DNA of 51,838 nucleotides from Nitrospirales bacterium (GTDB lineage: Bacteria > Nitrospirota > Nitrospiria > Nitrospirales > UBA8639), in the NCBI GenBank assembly GCA_021603905.1, contig BQIU01000021.1:1-51838 (forward strand), given 5' to 3'. The stretch's first letter is position 1, and each line of letters opens with the position of its first letter. The position numbers and the translations under genes are program-made. A model generated the notes under the pieces. That model ran no database searches. It was not told the origin of the DNA and worked only from the letters and a program-made list of their open reading frames with translations. Of the stretch, positions 43,368 to 51,838 are shown piece after piece.

Positions 43368-44915
43368 ATGGCACGGTTGATCAGGATCTTTGATACGACA
43401 TTGCGGGATGGAGAGCAATCTCCTGGCGCGAGTATGAATATTGAGGAAAAGGTCCTGGTGGCAAAACAACTTGCCCGGCTCAATGTCGACATTATTGAAG
43501 CTGGATTTGCCTTTAGTTCTCCAGGTGATTTTGAAGCCATTACGAGGATTGGTCAAGAAGTTGAAGGCCCCGTGATTTGCAGCTTGGCACGGGCAAAACC
43601 AGAAGATATTGATCGAGCCTGGGAAGCCCTCAAGGGTACACCCAAGCGCCGGATCCATACGTTTCTGTCGACGTCGGATATTCATCTCAAACATCAATTT
43701 CGCATGACGCGTGATGAAGCCAGAATACGAGCGGTCGAAATGGTTCAACATGCCAGAAGTTATGTCGATGATGTTGAGTTTTCCCCAATGGATGCCACAC
43801 GATCTGACCTTTCGTACTTATGTGAAGTGGTCGAAGCTGTGATTGAGGCGGGGGCTGGGACCGTGAATATTCCCGATACCGTGGGCTATACCACTCCGCA
43901 GGAATTCGGCAATATTATTCGAACGCTTCGAGAGCGTGTTCGCAATAGCGACAAGGCGATTATCTCCGTTCATTGCCATAATGATTTGGGGTTGGCTGTC
44001 GGGAATTCTATGGCAGCGATTTATGCCGGAGCTGGACAAGTGGAATGTACGATTAATGGCATTGGTGAGCGGGCTGGGAATGCGTCGCTCGAAGAAATTG
44101 CCATGGGATTGAGAACCCGAAAAGATTTTTATGATGCTGACACGCAAATCTTGACTGAAGAAATTTCAAAGAGTAGTCGTCTGGTGAGCAAAATTACCGG
44201 AATGGTCGTGCAGCCGAATAAGGCTATCGTGGGAGCCAATGCTTTTGCCCATACGTCCGGCATCCATCAAGACGGTCTTCTCAAGGAAAAGAATACGTAC
44301 GAAATCATGCAGCCGGAATCAATTGGATTAACCCACAGTCGTTTGGTTATGGGAAAATTATCCGGGCGACATGCGTTTCGAGAGGAACTGCAGAAGTTGG
44401 GCTATACACTTTCTGATCAAGAGGTGAATGAAGCCTTTGATCGTTTTAAGCGCTTAGCGGACCAAAAGAAGGAATTATTTGAGGAAGATCTTGAGGCGAT
44501 CGTCTCGGAAGCGGCCATTCGTGTTCCAGAACGGTATGTCCTCAAAGGGCTATCGGTCAAGAGCGGAGTGGGACAAGAACCAACGGCAATGGTGGAACTT
44601 GAAGTCGACGGAAACATTGTTCAACAATCAGGCTCGGGCGATGGTCCGGTTGATGCCGTGTATCGAGTCATTGCCAGCTTGACCGAAACAAAGAGTCAAT
44701 TAAAAGCCTACATTGTGAAAGCTATTACTGGTGGAACCGATGCGCAAGGTGAAGTGTCTGTTCGCGTCGAAGAAAATGGGGAACTAGTGACGGGACACGG
44801 GTCCAATACGGATATTATTGTGGCATCGGCGTATGCCTACTTGAATGCGCTCAATAAGTTGATGTCGCTGATGGAACGACATGCGCGTGCTGAGCAGAAG
44901 GTTCCGCTGTGTTAA
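43368..44915 (+). CDS. leuA: 2-Isopropylmalate synthase
   Basis: A 515-residue enzyme that condenses acetyl-CoA with 2-oxoisovalerate, the first leucine step. The TIM barrel starts RIFDTTLRDGEQSPGASM, and the metal ligands include the HxH of ISVHCHNDLGLAVGNS. VQPNKAIVGANAFAHTSGIH is also diagnostic. The C-terminal regulatory domain (about 390-515) is present, so leucine feedback is expected. AGGAGG lies eight bases before the ATG. Confidence 0.97.
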   Translation: MARLIRIFDTTLRDGEQSPGASMNIEEKVLVAKQLARLNVDIIEAGFAFSSPGDFEAITRIGQEVEGPVICSLARAKPEDIDRAWEALKGTPKRRIHTFLSTSDIHLKHQFRMTRDEARIRAVEMVQHARSYVDDVEFSPMDATRSDLSYLCEVVEAVIEAGAGTVNIPDTVGYTTPQEFGNIIRTLRERVRNSDKAIISVHCHNDLGLAVGNSMAAIYAGAGQVECTINGIGERAGNASLEEIAMGLRTRKDFYDADTQILTEEISKSSRLVSKITGMVVQPNKAIVGANAFAHTSGIHQDGLLKEKNTYEIMQPESIGLTHSRLVMGKLSGRHAFREELQKLGYTLSDQEVNEAFDRFKRLADQKKELFEEDLEAIVSEAAIRVPERYVLKGLSVKSGVGQEPTAMVELEVDGNIVQQSGSGDGPVDAVYRVIASLTETKSQLKAYIVKAITGGTDAQGEVSVRVEENGELVTGHGSNTDIIVASAYAYLNALNKLMSLMERHARAEQKVPLC

Positions 44916-44951
44916 TACTATTTATGGATTTATTGGGTTGAGGCGAGGACA

Positions 44952-46028
44952 ATGAAGAAAAAAATTGCGGTGTTTTCAGGCGATGGCATTGGACAAGAAA
45001 TTGTACCAGAAGCCATCAAAGTTTTAGATGCGATTGGGTCGCGTTTTGGTCATGCGTTTGCGTGTGAGTATGCGCAGGTGGGTGGAGCGGCCATTGATTC
45101 GGCAGGGATTCCTTTGCCGTCAGACTCCTTGGCGTTAGCCAAGGAGAGCGATGCCGTGTTGTTGGGTGCTGTTGGCGGACCAAAGTGGGAAGGCTTAGAC
45201 TATGAGCGTCGTCCCGAGCGAGCCTTGTTGGGACTTCGAGAACAGCTTGGGCTTTTTGCCAATTTACGTCCGGCGAAAATTTATTCGGCATTGATTCAAG
45301 CGTCAACTCTAAAGCCTGAAGTGATTGACGGCATTGATGTGCTGGTTGTCAGGGAGCTGACTGGAGGAATTTATTTCGGAAAACCAAAGGGGATCGAAAC
45401 AACCCCAACGGGTCATCGAGGCGTGAATACCGAGGTCTATACCACGGAAGAAATTACGCGGATTGCTCACGTGGCGTTTAAATCGGCTCAGAAACGCCGC
45501 CGTCTCGTCACCTCTATTGATAAAGCCAATGTACTTGAATCCTCTGAACTCTGGCGGCGAGTCGTGATCGAGGTGCATAAAAGTTACCCTGATGTGGAAC
45601 TCCGCCACATGTACGTTGACAATTGTGCGATGCAGCTTGTGCGAAATCCGAAGCAGTTTGATGTGATCGTCACCACGAATCTGTTTGGTGATATTCTCAG
45701 TGATGAAGCGGCGATGCTCACTGGGTCCATTGGCATGCTGCCCTCAGCCAGTATTGGCTCGACCGTGGGCATGTTCGAACCGATACACGGCAGCGCTCCC
45801 GATATTGCCGGGAAGAATATGGCCAACCCGATCGGAACTATTGCGTCCTTGGCCATGATGTTGAATTATTCCTTTGATCTTTCCAAAGAGGCGGAACTGA
45901 TTGAACAGGCGATTCAGATAACGCTCGATCAAGGCTTTCGCACGAAAGATATTGAAGGTGAGGGCACAACGCTTTTGGGAACGAAGGAAATGGGCGAGAC
46001 CATTCTTCAGAACTTAGGGCGGTTATAA
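44952..46028 (+). CDS. leuB: 3-Isopropylmalate dehydrogenase
   Basis: A 358-residue NAD-dependent oxidative decarboxylase of leucine synthesis. It opens [18 protein letters not shown]; the substrate arginines lie in [21 protein letters not shown], and the Mg site in [16 protein letters not shown]. The NAD loop [13 protein letters not shown] is typical of LeuB. GAGGCGAGG precedes the ATG. leuC and leuD are not next to it, so leucine genes are split on this chromosome. Confidence 0.97.
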   Translation: MKKKIAVFSGDGIGQEIVPEAIKVLDAIGSRFGHAFACEYAQVGGAAIDSAGIPLPSDSLALAKESDAVLLGAVGGPKWEGLDYERRPERALLGLREQLGLFANLRPAKIYSALIQASTLKPEVIDGIDVLVVRELTGGIYFGKPKGIETTPTGHRGVNTEVYTTEEITRIAHVAFKSAQKRRRLVTSIDKANVLESSELWRRVVIEVHKSYPDVELRHMYVDNCAMQLVRNPKQFDVIVTTNLFGDILSDEAAMLTGSIGMLPSASIGSTVGMFEPIHGSAPDIAGKNMANPIGTIASLAMMLNYSFDLSKEAELIEQAIQITLDQGFRTKDIEGEGTTLLGTKEMGETILQNLGRL

Positions 46029-46029
46029 G

Positions 46030-47238
46030 ATGATTGATTCTATACAATCTGGACACATTGGAACGATTGCTGGGATTGGTGAACCAGGTGGAGCAGGTGA
46101 CGGAGGCGCATCGACCAAGGCGTCCGTGAATGAACCGAAAAATGTGGCCTTTGATCATCTGGGTAATCTCTATGTGATTGATTCTGAAAATCATGTGATT
46201 CGAAAAATTGATTGCAAGAACGGTCTCATTTCGACGATTGCAGGAGATGTGAGTGAATGTCAGCAAACGACTGTTGTCCCGGAGGCTGTCGCAACCGAGA
46301 CATCGGCTGAACCTGAAGATTTGTTGGCTGATTTAGCTGATAACCCGGCTGGTGCGTATGAGCATACTCCCGATCTCAGCGGGACAGTTCGATATTGGGG
46401 AGGAAAAGCGCCAACAGAAACGCGTTTTGATGGCGATGGAGGACCAGCGCCAAAGGCCAAGCTGAACTTTCCTTCAGGAATTGCTATTGATGGGACTGGG
46501 GTTTTGTATATTGCGGACACCTTGAACCATCGTATTCGAAAAATTGATCCACTGACAGGGAAGATCCAGACCATTGCGGGAACCGGGAGGGCCAAATGGA
46601 CGGGCGATGACGGATCTTCTCAAGCCGCCACCTTGAACGAGCCGGTGGCATTGGTGATTGATGGAAAAGGCAGACTGTTTGTTGCCGATCAGAGCAATAA
46701 CCGTATCCGTATGATTGATACGACAACCGGAGTGATTACGACCGTGGCCGGTATGGGTGAGGCCATCTATAACGGTGATGACATGCCTGCGATTGAAGCC
46801 GGTCTTTCCGGGCCAAGCGGGTTAGCCTTAGATGCAGACGGAAATTTATTAATCGCCGATACGTTTAACAATCGAATTCGTAAGATGAACGTGGAGTCGG
46901 GAAGCATTGAAACCGTTCTGGGGAATGGACAGGCCTTTAGTTATCAGCCTGGTGCCAACGAGGGAGAACTGTTTGTGGCCAGACCCTACGGCATTGCCTT
47001 TGATCAGAATGGACATTTATTAATTACGGATTCTGATAACCACTTGCTTCGAAAGTGGGATCCTGTTGAAAACACGATGACGGTCGTGGCTGGGACAGGA
47101 GTGGCCCAATTTTCAGGTGATGGCGATCTGTCTCAAAAAAGCAGTCTCAATTTCCCTTTTGGTGTTGCGGTGGATCAGAATGGGAATATTGCCATTGCGG
47201 ATACGTTTAATCATCGAATTCGTTTGATTGCGGTGTAA
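46030..47238 (+). CDS. NHL-repeat beta-propeller protein
   Basis: A 402-residue protein made of about six NHL repeats. Each has the pattern (I/L)NxPxGxAxDxxGxLYIADxxNHRIRKID and a following TIAGxG strand, such as LYIADTLNHRIRKID, LFVADQSNNRIRMID and LLIADTFNNRIRKM. A spacer of about 45 residues interrupts the first and second repeats. No signal peptide is seen. It starts one base after the leuB stop, so it is translationally coupled to it. NHL propellers bind proteins, RNA or small ligands. Why one sits in a leucine operon is unknown. Confidence 0.88.
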   Translation: MIDSIQSGHIGTIAGIGEPGGAGDGGASTKASVNEPKNVAFDHLGNLYVIDSENHVIRKIDCKNGLISTIAGDVSECQQTTVVPEAVATETSAEPEDLLADLADNPAGAYEHTPDLSGTVRYWGGKAPTETRFDGDGGPAPKAKLNFPSGIAIDGTGVLYIADTLNHRIRKIDPLTGKIQTIAGTGRAKWTGDDGSSQAATLNEPVALVIDGKGRLFVADQSNNRIRMIDTTTGVITTVAGMGEAIYNGDDMPAIEAGLSGPSGLALDADGNLLIADTFNNRIRKMNVESGSIETVLGNGQAFSYQPGANEGELFVARPYGIAFDQNGHLLITDSDNHLLRKWDPVENTMTVVAGTGVAQFSGDGDLSQKSSLNFPFGVAVDQNGNIAIADTFNHRIRLIAV

Positions 47239-47484
47239 GCATGGTCCACGAAATATTTTCATGAGGGTACAACGGGTTTCTTTTCCCATAACATGGGTTG
47301 TGCGCAAAGGTTGGAGCTATTGGTGACGCCCACCATGGTGACTTCCTCAGTCTTTCCTCTGTTTGGCTCGTTTTTGAATGAGGAAAGTGGGACAACATAC
47401 TGCAATTATTATAAATTTTTCGATTTCCTGCGTCGTCTACGGGTCGTAGTTCTGTCACTCAACTGCTAGAAAGATCAATGGTTT

Positions 47485-48495
47485 ATGAAGAAAAAGTTAG
47501 CCTATAACGTCGCGGTTGTTGGAGCCACTGGTGCGGTGGGCACCGAAATGCTGCGCATTCTTGAAGAGCGGAAGTTTCCCGTTGATCAGGTCCTTCCCCT
47601 GGCTTCAGCACGTTCCGCCGGTGAAAACGTCACATTTAATGGTGAAGACCTCACCGTCAAACTTTTAGAAAAAGATTCATTTACAGGAATTGATATTGCC
47701 CTCTTTTCTGCTGGCGCTGACACGAGCAAAGAATTTGCGCCTCTCGCCGTCGACGCTGGAGCGATCGTGGTGGATAATAGTTCTGCCTGGCGTATGGACC
47801 CGCAAGTTCCTCTAGTGGTTCCGGAAGTCAATGCCCACGCGCTTGAGTGGCATAATGGAATCATCGCCAATCCCAATTGTTCGACGATTCAAATGGTGGT
47901 GGCGTTACAGCCCTTGCATAAAGCGGTGTGCATTAAAAGGGTGGTCGTGACGACCTTTCAGTCCGTTTCGGGTACGGGCAAAGATGCCATGGAAGAACTG
48001 GCTGACCAATCTCGCAAACTCATGAGTTTGCAGGAATCCAAGTCAACGGTCTATCCCCATCATATTGCCTTTAATTGTCTTCCCCATATTGATGAATTTT
48101 TGCCGTCTGGCTATACCAAAGAAGAAATGAAAATGGTCAATGAGACACAAAAAATCATGGAAGATACGATGATCCAAGTGACCGCGACCACGGTGCGGGT
48201 ACCAGTATTTGTCAGTCACGCTGAATCGATCAACATTGAAACCAAAGGGCGCTTAACGGCCAATGAGGCTCGGGCCATACTTTCTGAAGCCCCAGGCGTT
48301 CAAGTTTATGACGATCCTTCACATCAGATCTATCCACTTCAAAAAGATGTCGCAGGAACCGATGCGGTCTATGTGGGACGTGTGCGAGAAGATGAGTCGA
48401 TCGCCAATGGATTGAATTTATGGGTGGTCGCGGACAATCTTCGAAAAGGTGCTGCGTTGAATGCCGTGCAAATTGCCGAGGAACTCATTCGGTGA
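47485..48495 (+). CDS. asd: Aspartate-semialdehyde dehydrogenase
   Basis: A 336-residue NADPH enzyme of the lysine, threonine and methionine pathway. It has the dinucleotide loop VVGATGAVGTEML, the catalytic Cys132 in NPNCSTIQM and the QSVSGTGKDAMEEL and HIAFNCLPHID segments. Length and motifs are those of the Gram-positive/Pseudomonas-type Asd. It follows a 246-base gap after the NHL gene and may have its own promoter. Confidence 0.97.
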   Translation: MKKKLAYNVAVVGATGAVGTEMLRILEERKFPVDQVLPLASARSAGENVTFNGEDLTVKLLEKDSFTGIDIALFSAGADTSKEFAPLAVDAGAIVVDNSSAWRMDPQVPLVVPEVNAHALEWHNGIIANPNCSTIQMVVALQPLHKAVCIKRVVVTTFQSVSGTGKDAMEELADQSRKLMSLQESKSTVYPHHIAFNCLPHIDEFLPSGYTKEEMKMVNETQKIMEDTMIQVTATTVRVPVFVSHAESINIETKGRLTANEARAILSEAPGVQVYDDPSHQIYPLQKDVAGTDAVYVGRVREDESIANGLNLWVVADNLRKGAALNAVQIAEELIR

Positions 48496-48504
48496 GAGAA
48501 GGGT

Positions 48505-48741
48505 ATGGATTTCAGTGGACTAGGAAAACTGTTAGTGCTGATGGGGCTTTCGATTGTGGCTCTTGGTGTGCTGTTCATCCTGTTGAGTAAGTGGCCTCTG
48601 GCGGGAAGTGGTTGGCTCGGGCGGTTACCTGGGGATATTCTGATTAAACGCGATAATTTTACCTTTTACTTTCCGCTTGCGACGAGTGTGTTGATTAGTG
48701 TGGTGGGCAGCTTTCTTGTGTATCTTTTTATGAAGCGTTAA
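48505..48741 (+). CDS. DUF2905 small membrane protein
   Basis: A 78-residue protein with two membrane helices (about 7-27 and 53-73) joined by LGRLPGDILIKRDNFTFYFP, the hallmark of DUF2905. GAGAAGGGT precedes the ATG, nine bases after the asd stop, so it is in that operon. The family is widespread and often lies next to queA or ruv genes, as here; its function is unknown. Confidence 0.93.
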   Translation: MDFSGLGKLLVLMGLSIVALGVLFILLSKWPLAGSGWLGRLPGDILIKRDNFTFYFPLATSVLISVVGSFLVYLFMKR

Positions 48742-48749
48742 TGTCGTGA

Positions 48750-50000
48750 TTGCTGAGGGTAAAAGGGGTGAATGATGAGACGTGCGGTTCAGGTTTGAAG
48801 AAACATCTGATTGGTCTTGAGGCATGGACCATTGGATTCATCTGTGGTGTCTGTTTCATTTGGCCAACGTCAAGTTTTGCTTCCGAAAACATTCGTGTTG
48901 CTTTAGCTGACACTGCCACACGTGTGGTGATTTCGTCATCCCATCCAATCACACTTCGATTCCCATCTGGTCCACGTGTCATTGAATCCAAATCTTTGGT
49001 CGTTAAGTCAGAACGAGACGGGCTAAACATTAATGGACGTCGACTCGCATTTAAAAAGGTGTTTGTTCGAACCTCTCGAGGCCATTTGACGCTGTCTGTT
49101 CAGTCATCCATCCCAGGCGGTTCACCTCGAAGGACCACTCGGAAATGGTTATTAAACGGCCGAGTGGAAATCCAGCAGCAACAGGCCAAGCTCCTGGTCA
49201 TCAATGAAGTTGATGTTGAAACTTATGTGGCTGGGGTGGTGACAGGTGAAATTAATACGAGTTGGCACGCTGAGGCATTAAAAGCGCAAGCTGTAGCGGC
49301 ACGAACCTATGTGTTATATAAAAAAATGATGAATCAGCAACAACCGTACGATGTGGTCTCAAGTGTTCAAGATCAGGTCTTTCAAGGTCAAGGCCAGGTT
49401 AATGCGAAGGTTGAAGCCGCGATTCGAAGTACAAGAGGGCAAGTGATTACCTATGATCGGCATCCCATCCTTGCGGCCTATTCATCAACGGCGGCAGGTC
49501 CAACCGAAGATGCCTCCTATGTGTGGAATGTTGACGTGCCCTACTTGAAAGGCGTGGAATGTCCATTTGATGATTTGTCTCCTCGGTATCGTTGGCGGGC
49601 CGCGGTCTCACTGGAAACGTTAGAGCGTCAGTTTCGGAAGCTCGACTATCCTGTTGGCACGATAGCCACTATTACTCCGTTTAGCCTGACGCCGTCCGGA
49701 AGAATTGACCGCATCCGGATATTGCATTCTCAAGGCCAACTCATTCTTCGTGGACAGGATTTTCGTCGTGTGGCAGGGTATTCCACGATTCTCAGCACAC
49801 AATTTCAGATTGAACATATGGGTCGAGAACTGGTTTTAGTGGGAAAAGGTTCTGGGCATGGTGTGGGATTGTGTCAGTGGGGTATGAAGGAAATGGCTGA
49901 ATTAGGATATTCGCATGAAGCCATTGTACGATACTATTATCCGGGAACAGAGTTGTCGGCACTGTCCCAAGTGAATTTGTCTCCCCCTCTTCTTCATTAA
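48750..50000 (+). CDS. SpoIID/LytB-domain protein
   Basis: A protein of up to 416 residues. A hydrophobic segment (about 28-43, WTIGFICGVCFIWPTSSF) is a signal or anchor. The SpoIID/LytB domain shows YVAGVVTGEINTSWHAEALKA-like core with AVAARTYVLY, STAAGPTEDASYVW and the C-terminal GSGHGVGLCQWG. SpoIID in Bacillus is a lytic transglycosylase that acts on denuded glycans; non-sporulating bacteria use such proteins in cell-wall remodelling. The start is uncertain: TTG 48750, GTG 48768 and TTG 48795 are all open. Confidence 0.9.
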   Translation: MLRVKGVNDETCGSGLKKHLIGLEAWTIGFICGVCFIWPTSSFASENIRVALADTATRVVISSSHPITLRFPSGPRVIESKSLVVKSERDGLNINGRRLAFKKVFVRTSRGHLTLSVQSSIPGGSPRRTTRKWLLNGRVEIQQQQAKLLVINEVDVETYVAGVVTGEINTSWHAEALKAQAVAARTYVLYKKMMNQQQPYDVVSSVQDQVFQGQGQVNAKVEAAIRSTRGQVITYDRHPILAAYSSTAAGPTEDASYVWNVDVPYLKGVECPFDDLSPRYRWRAAVSLETLERQFRKLDYPVGTIATITPFSLTPSGRIDRIRILHSQGQLILRGQDFRRVAGYSTILSTQFQIEHMGRELVLVGKGSGHGVGLCQWGMKEMAELGYSHEAIVRYYYPGTELSALSQVNLSPPLLH

Positions 50001-50024
50001 CTCGTTAGTACGTTGCTTGAGAAT

Positions 50025-51044
50025 ATGCAGCTTACTGACTTTCAATTTCCATTCGATTTGTCGCTGATTGCTTCTCATCCAATTCGTCCCCGTGATCATG
50101 CAAGATTGTTGGTCGTTCCGAAGGCGCAGGGAACGTGCTGCGACTTTCATATTTTTGATCTCCCCAATGTGTTGCAGCCTGGCGACTTAGTCGTGGTAAA
50201 TGATACGCGCGTAATTCCCGCTCGCGTATTCGGCACCAAGCTGCCCAGCGGCGGGAAAATTGAGTTACTGGTGCTTCGGTCTTTTGGTCTTAGTCAATGG
50301 GAAGTCCTGTTAAAAGGCAAAGTGCGTGTTGGTCAACGGATTCGTCTCGAAGGCGATGCTGAGGCCGTTGTTGAGGAGCGGAGTCAGGATCGAACCGTTG
50401 TGTCGATCAAGAGTTCTCTATCGGGACCTGAGTTGTTACAACATGTTGGCCAGATGCCGCTGCCGCCCTATATCAAACGTCAACCGACGGATGCTGATCG
50501 AGAAGATTATCAAACCATGTTTGCTCATGCTGAAGGAGCGATTGCAGCTCCCACGGCAGGATTGCATTTTACGCCGCAATTACTCACGGCCTTAACTGAG
50601 AAACATATCGATGTGGCTCATATTACGCTGCATGTCGGGTCGGGGACATTTCGGCCCGTGACGGTATCAAAGGTTGAGGAGCATCGCATGGAGCCTGAGT
50701 GGTTCCACATATCAGAGGCCACAGCTCAGGCGATTGCTCGTGTGAAGCAGTCTGGTGGACGGGTTGTGGCGGTAGGAACGACGGTGACGAGGAGTTTAGA
50801 GTCGGCGGTCGATGCAGCAGGAAATGTTTGTGCGCAGGAAGGACAGACAAATTTGTTTGTAACGCCTGGTTATCGTTTCCAAGTGGTTGATGCTCTGATG
50901 ACGAATTTTCATTTGCCGGGGACCACCCTTCTCATGTTGATCGCCGCCTTTGCCGGGTTAGAGCAATCACGAGCGGCTTATGAACATGCTGTGAAGGAGC
51001 GTTATCGATTTTACAGCTATGGTGATGCGATGCTCATTCAGTAG
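50025..51044 (+). CDS. queA: S-adenosylmethionine:tRNA ribosyltransferase-isomerase
   Basis: A 339-residue enzyme that transfers and isomerises the ribosyl part of SAM onto 7-aminomethyl-7-deazaguanine in tRNA, making epoxyqueuosine. Diagnostic strings are FDLSLIASHPIRPRDHARLL, LVVNDTRVIPARVFG, GAIAAPTAGLHFT and TNFHLPGTTLLMLIAAF. ATG 50025 gives the normal start (MQLTDFQFPF); TTG 50013 is an in-frame alternative. It follows spoIID by 24 bases and ends at an inverted-repeat element. Confidence 0.97.
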   Translation: MQLTDFQFPFDLSLIASHPIRPRDHARLLVVPKAQGTCCDFHIFDLPNVLQPGDLVVVNDTRVIPARVFGTKLPSGGKIELLVLRSFGLSQWEVLLKGKVRVGQRIRLEGDAEAVVEERSQDRTVVSIKSSLSGPELLQHVGQMPLPPYIKRQPTDADREDYQTMFAHAEGAIAAPTAGLHFTPQLLTALTEKHIDVAHITLHVGSGTFRPVTVSKVEEHRMEPEWFHISEATAQAIARVKQSGGRVVAVGTTVTRSLESAVDAAGNVCAQEGQTNLFVTPGYRFQVVDALMTNFHLPGTTLLMLIAAFAGLEQSRAAYEHAVKERYRFYSYGDAMLIQ

Positions 51045-51207
51045 CGTCGCTCGTTGCTCGTGCCTGCGCGCTGTTCAGGCTCCGCCACAGTAGCCTCTTG
51101 GCTACGACGGCCGGGAGCGCTTCGGCGCGCAAGCGTGAATCGTATCTCGTAAAAACCAATTCAGAAACGTTTCCTGCGAACGACGAGCAACGAGCAACGA
51201 GAGACGC
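51044..51207. repeat. Large inverted-repeat element between queA and the SurA-like gene
   Basis: GCGTCGCTCGTTGCTCGT (51044-51061) pairs with ACGAGCAACGAGAGACGC (51190-51207) at 17 of 18 positions. A GTAGCC-TCTT-GGCTAC hairpin lies inside (near 51090-51105), with GC-rich GCGCGC blocks. It begins at the last base of the queA stop codon and ends seven bases before the end of the minus-strand gene, so it may act as a bidirectional terminator or be a small mobile repeat. Confidence 0.6.
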
Positions 51208-51213
51208 TCTGCA

Positions 51214-51838
51214 TCAGAGCAGTTGGTCATGAATAACGATATTATTTCTTGAGCGCAAAGCTGTTTGAAAGGCTTGAAGGGCTCGTTGTTTTTTCTGTAG
51301 AAGAAATTGGAGCCGAATTCGTTCGATGGTTGTTGCGTCCGGTTCTTCTCCTTCCCCGGCTTGACGTTTGGCAAGTTCTTCCACTTCATTGAGTTCTGTC
51401 GGTGTGAGCGTGGTCGATTCCGTCACGAGCAGGCGAGCTTTATCTCGAAGCAGTTCAATTTTCCGTTGGCTTTCAAATTGACCTGGCGTCATTCGATTAT
51501 TGGCCAGCACGCGCTGGTAGAATTGCGAGTCGAATTGTCCGTCTTTTTGAAACTCTTTTTGTGCGACGATTGAGTTTCGTAATTCTTCCTGTGACACCAC
51601 GAGTTCAAGCTCTTCAGCCAGGAGCGTCCATGATTTGGCATCAATGAGGCCATTAATCGCTAACTGTTTAATTTGTTCTTCATCAATGTCTTCTTGTTTC
51701 AACTGATCACGATAGAAACTATAGTAGTTGTCATAGGTGCGACGATATTCTTGAAGGGACACTTTATACGGTCCGACCTCGGCGACGGCATTTGACGAAG
51801 ACCCTTCGTAATCCCACGCTCCGACGATCACAAAGGTG
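51214..51838 (-). CDS. SurA-N/PpiD-type periplasmic chaperone, 5' end outside the window
   Basis: At least 208 residues are coded, open at the right edge. The visible start (TFVIVGAWDYEGSSSNAVAEVG) looks like the end of a membrane anchor. A SurA N-terminal domain follows: VSLQEYRRTYDNYYSFYRDQ, AINGLIDAKSWTLLAEELEL and QFYQRVLANNRMTPGQFE are typical of SurA/PpiD. The gene ends soon after (RNNIVIHDQLL), with no PPIC isomerase domain, so it is a short chaperone-only form. It probably helps outer-membrane or secreted proteins fold. Confidence 0.85.
   Translation of the reverse strand, partial: TFVIVGAWDYEGSSSNAVAEVGPYKVSLQEYRRTYDNYYSFYRDQLKQEDIDEEQIKQLAINGLIDAKSWTLLAEELELVVSQEELRNSIVAQKEFQKDGQFDSQFYQRVLANNRMTPGQFESQRKIELLRDKARLLVTESTTLTPTELNEVEELAKRQAGEGEEPDATTIERIRLQFLLQKKQRALQAFQTALRSRNNIVIHDQLL

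Noticed and set aside
1..51838. CRISPR array or prophage
   Set aside because: No regularly spaced repeats and no phage structural, integrase or packaging genes were seen.

Overview
The window reads like a chromosomal segment of a Nitrospirota bacterium, most likely a Nitrospira relative. The basis is the gene complement and order ilvB-ilvH-ilvC-psd-pssA-leuA-leuB-(NHL protein)-asd, the many exported c-type haem and cupredoxin proteins, and the moderate GC. That lineage call is inference from recalled gene order; no rRNA, tRNA or marker search was possible. I saw no tRNA, rRNA or CRISPR array.

Left part (1-12.3 kb): mostly single genes and short minus-strand operons. They include two small exported or membrane proteins, a zinc-finger methyltransferase, yaiI, an NptA-type Na/phosphate symporter with a small coiled-coil protein and a PepSY-like exported protein, glutaminase, a methyltransferase, a 2-oxoglutarate/Fe(II) oxygenase, an unusual MltF-like lytic transglycosylase with two tandem solute-binding domains, yajD and a lipoprotein.

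Middle part (12.3-34.2 kb): the accessory and more variable section. Its highlight is a two-gene unit (12386-14685): a Cyc2-like outer-membrane protein (one c-haem fused to a beta-barrel), translationally coupled to a periplasmic dihaem cytochrome c. Next come tpm, an orphan gene, an IS10-like IS4-family element (16839-18180) with intact ends and a 9-bp target duplication, a TonB-dependent receptor next to nikR, an exported protein whose start region is overlapped by a dispersed repeat, an enolase-superfamily epimerase, phhB-type dehydratase, a gamma-glutamylcyclotransferase, a PilJ/NarX-type two-component system, a cupredoxin, a six-BON-domain protein and a haem-c DUF3365 lipoprotein. Dispersed CTATAG-ended repeats, short REP-like motifs and gene remnants cluster here.

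Right part (34.2-51.8 kb): conserved housekeeping. A DUF4139 protein and bioF lie on the minus strand. On the plus strand is a long branched-chain amino-acid and phospholipid cluster: acetolactate synthase subunits, ketol-acid reductoisomerase, Psd, PssA, a terminator, then LeuA, LeuB, an NHL beta-propeller, Asd, DUF2905, SpoIID/LytB and QueA. IlvBHC make the 2-oxoisovalerate precursor that LeuA and LeuB commit to leucine, PssA and Psd together make phosphatidylethanolamine, and Asd feeds the lysine, threonine and methionine branch. The window ends inside a SurA-N-type chaperone gene on the minus strand.
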